A stretch of 64,000 nt of DNA, from positions 3,534,001-3,598,000 of the forward strand of contig NZ_CP197171.1 of the NCBI RefSeq assembly GCF_052055485.1, given 5' to 3'. The translations under genes were made by a program, and so were the position numbers. The stretch is from Amphibacillus sp052055485 (GTDB taxonomy: Bacteria; Bacillota; Bacilli; Bacillales; Amphibacillaceae). Below the pieces are notes generated by a model. The model was not told the origin of the DNA and did not search any database. It worked only from the letters and a program-made list of their open reading frames with translations. This document shows positions 62,918 through 64,000 of this stretch, piece by piece (positions within the stretch are counted from its first letter, which is position 1; each line of letters begins with the position of its first letter).

Positions 62918-63847
62918 TTATCTTTGACTTTCACCATTGACTTCAATTGGATCACTAACTTGTTTGATTCGTTCAATGATTCGTCCTGCCTTTAATTGTT
63001 CAATATCGCCTCGAGCTGTCATGGATAGATGCTTTTCTAATTGATCAAGGGAATAATTAGAACTAAAGAAAGTTGGTAAACCTTCCATCATTCGATACTG
63101 TAAAATTGAACCGAGCACTTCATCTCTAAACCATGCTGATAAGGATTCTGATCCAATATCATCGATCATAAGAGCAGGTATTTTCTTAAATTGATCAATT
63201 TTTTTACTAATGGAATCATCTTTGATTGATGATTTTATCTCACGAACAAATTCAGGCATATAAATAAGCATTGATGCTATCTTTCTATCTGCTAATTCAT
63301 TGGCAATAGCACCTAGAAAATATGTCTTCCCAACACCAAATGGACCGTGAAAATAGAGCCCCTTATTCGGAAGAGCTTTATCAGCCTTATCCAACATCTG
63401 ATAGATAGCAACGATGGCTGGATGACGTGCTGGATCCTCACCATGTATCTCAGCAATAGAGGCATGTAAAATTTCTTTTGGCATGTATAAGCTTTTAATT
63501 AATGAAGATCGCTTCTGCTGTTCTTCTCGTAAAATGGTGTATTTACATTTTTCATAAGTAAGATGAATATTTGTTCCATCCACTTCAATACGTGGCTTAT
63601 AGCCTGGTAGAATATTGTTAGAACAGCCTCCTTTAGGGCAATTATCACAATCCTTGTTTTGGGATTGATACTCATATAATTTGATTAACTGGCGATCCAC
63701 AGCTTGATGATCAAGCTGTGGATGATCCTTTAATAATTGTTGAATATCAGGATCACTCATGATATCTGCACGCATTTGTTGATAGACATCTTGAAATGAT
63801 TGCTTGTCCTTCATCCATCTTTTTAATGATGCCTGAATCGATTCCAT
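62918..63847 (-). CDS. dnaI: Helicase loader DnaI
   Basis: A 309-aa primosomal AAA+ protein: an N-terminal helicase-binding domain with cysteines CDNCPKGGC, Walker A HGPFGVGKT (about 167-175), Walker B ALMIDDIGSES and the sensor FFSSNYS. It loads the replicative helicase DnaC. I chose ATG 63847 (MESIQAS) to match B. subtilis DnaI (MEPI...); a GTG three codons earlier crowds the ribosome-binding site. Confidence 0.94.
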   Translation of the reverse strand: MESIQASLKRWMKDKQSFQDVYQQMRADIMSDPDIQQLLKDHPQLDHQAVDRQLIKLYEYQSQNKDCDNCPKGGCSNNILPGYKPRIEVDGTNIHLTYEKCKYTILREEQQKRSSLIKSLYMPKEILHASIAEIHGEDPARHPAIVAIYQMLDKADKALPNKGLYFHGPFGVGKTYFLGAIANELADRKIASMLIYMPEFVREIKSSIKDDSISKKIDQFKKIPALMIDDIGSESLSAWFRDEVLGSILQYRMMEGLPTFFSSNYSLDQLEKHLSMTARGDIEQLKAGRIIERIKQVSDPIEVNGESQR

Positions 63848-63863
63848 TGTTTTCACTCACCTC

Positions 63864-64000
63864 TTACTCACTCGTTTTTTTACTTTTAAATGCTTTTAAT
63901 ATTTCATCAATATCTTTATCAGATTCAGCAGGTGGTGTCGATTGCTTAGGTTGATTTTTCTTTTGTTTCTTAAACCAGTCAGGGACAATATCTTGACTAT
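63864..64000 (-). CDS. dnaB: C-terminal end of replication initiation protein DnaB (partial)
   Basis: Minus-strand frame entering from beyond the window end: ...VPDWFKKQKKN...ESDKDIDEILKAFKSKKTSE stop. The lysine-rich tail and its place just before dnaI identify DnaB (primosome membrane-attachment protein of bacilli). The stop lies 16 bases before the DnaI start. Confidence 0.75.
   Translation of the reverse strand, partial: SQDIVPDWFKKQKKNQPKQSTPPAESDKDIDEILKAFKSKKTSE

Overview
The window is AT-rich Firmicutes DNA of the Bacillaceae type. Most genes lie on the minus strand, and their order is the one I know from the Bacillus subtilis chromosome between tig and dnaI: tig, ysoA, ysnB, rdgB, rph, gerM, racE, ysmB, gerE, yslB, uvrC, trxA, mutS2, polX, cvpA-like, zapA, rnhC, pheT, pheS, ysgA, sspI, ysdC, ysdA-like, rplT, rpmI, infC, thrS, ytxC, dnaI, dnaB. 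Spore genes (H-type SASP, SspI, GerE, GerM) show an endospore former. An OpuC-type osmolyte transporter fits a salt-exposed life. Two aerobic modules found here in B. subtilis are absent: sdhCAB (between gerE and yslB) and etfAB/fadR/lcfA (between trxA and mutS2). This points by inference to a fermentative genus such as Amphibacillus.

Layout. 1-10 kb: tig, a TPR protein, a small SASP gene, two tRNA genes plus a decayed tRNA-like copy, a complete 1.6 kb insertion sequence with a 9 bp target duplication, then ysnB-rdgB-rph-gerM-murI-ysmB. 10-12.6 kb: a decayed phage or integrative-element island bounded by near-identical 22 bp direct repeats. 12.7-16.9 kb: the opuC operon and its divergent GbsR/OpcR-like regulator with a repeated operator. 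17-21 kb: gene remnants, a 52-codon gene, gerE, yslB and uvrC. 21-28.6 kb: an inserted catabolic cluster (cyclase-family hydrolase, sodium/solute symporter with an unusual winged-helix tail, BKACE enzyme, two CoA-transferase subunits, thiolase, divergent LysR) that looks built to turn a beta-keto acid into acetyl-CoA. 28.7-41.8 kb: trxA, mutS2, polX, cvpA, zapA, rnhC, a 20/40 bp tandem repeat array, pheST with a T-box, ysgA and sspI.

41.8-53.8 kb is accessory: an aldo/keto reductase, an internally deleted ABC exporter, a lytic transglycosylase, a two-component system beside two related membrane proteins (one frameshifted), a beta-glucoside PTS/6-phospho-beta-glucosidase operon with an AraC regulator, and a CopB-type copper ATPase behind two cop boxes. 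54-64 kb returns to the conserved backbone: ysdC, dUTPase, TVP38, the rplT-rpmI-infC operon with a long structured leader, thrS with a T-box, ytxC, dnaI and the end of dnaB. Interspersed Bacillaceae-type repeats lie near 36.2, 41.4, 55.3 and 61.3-61.8 kb.
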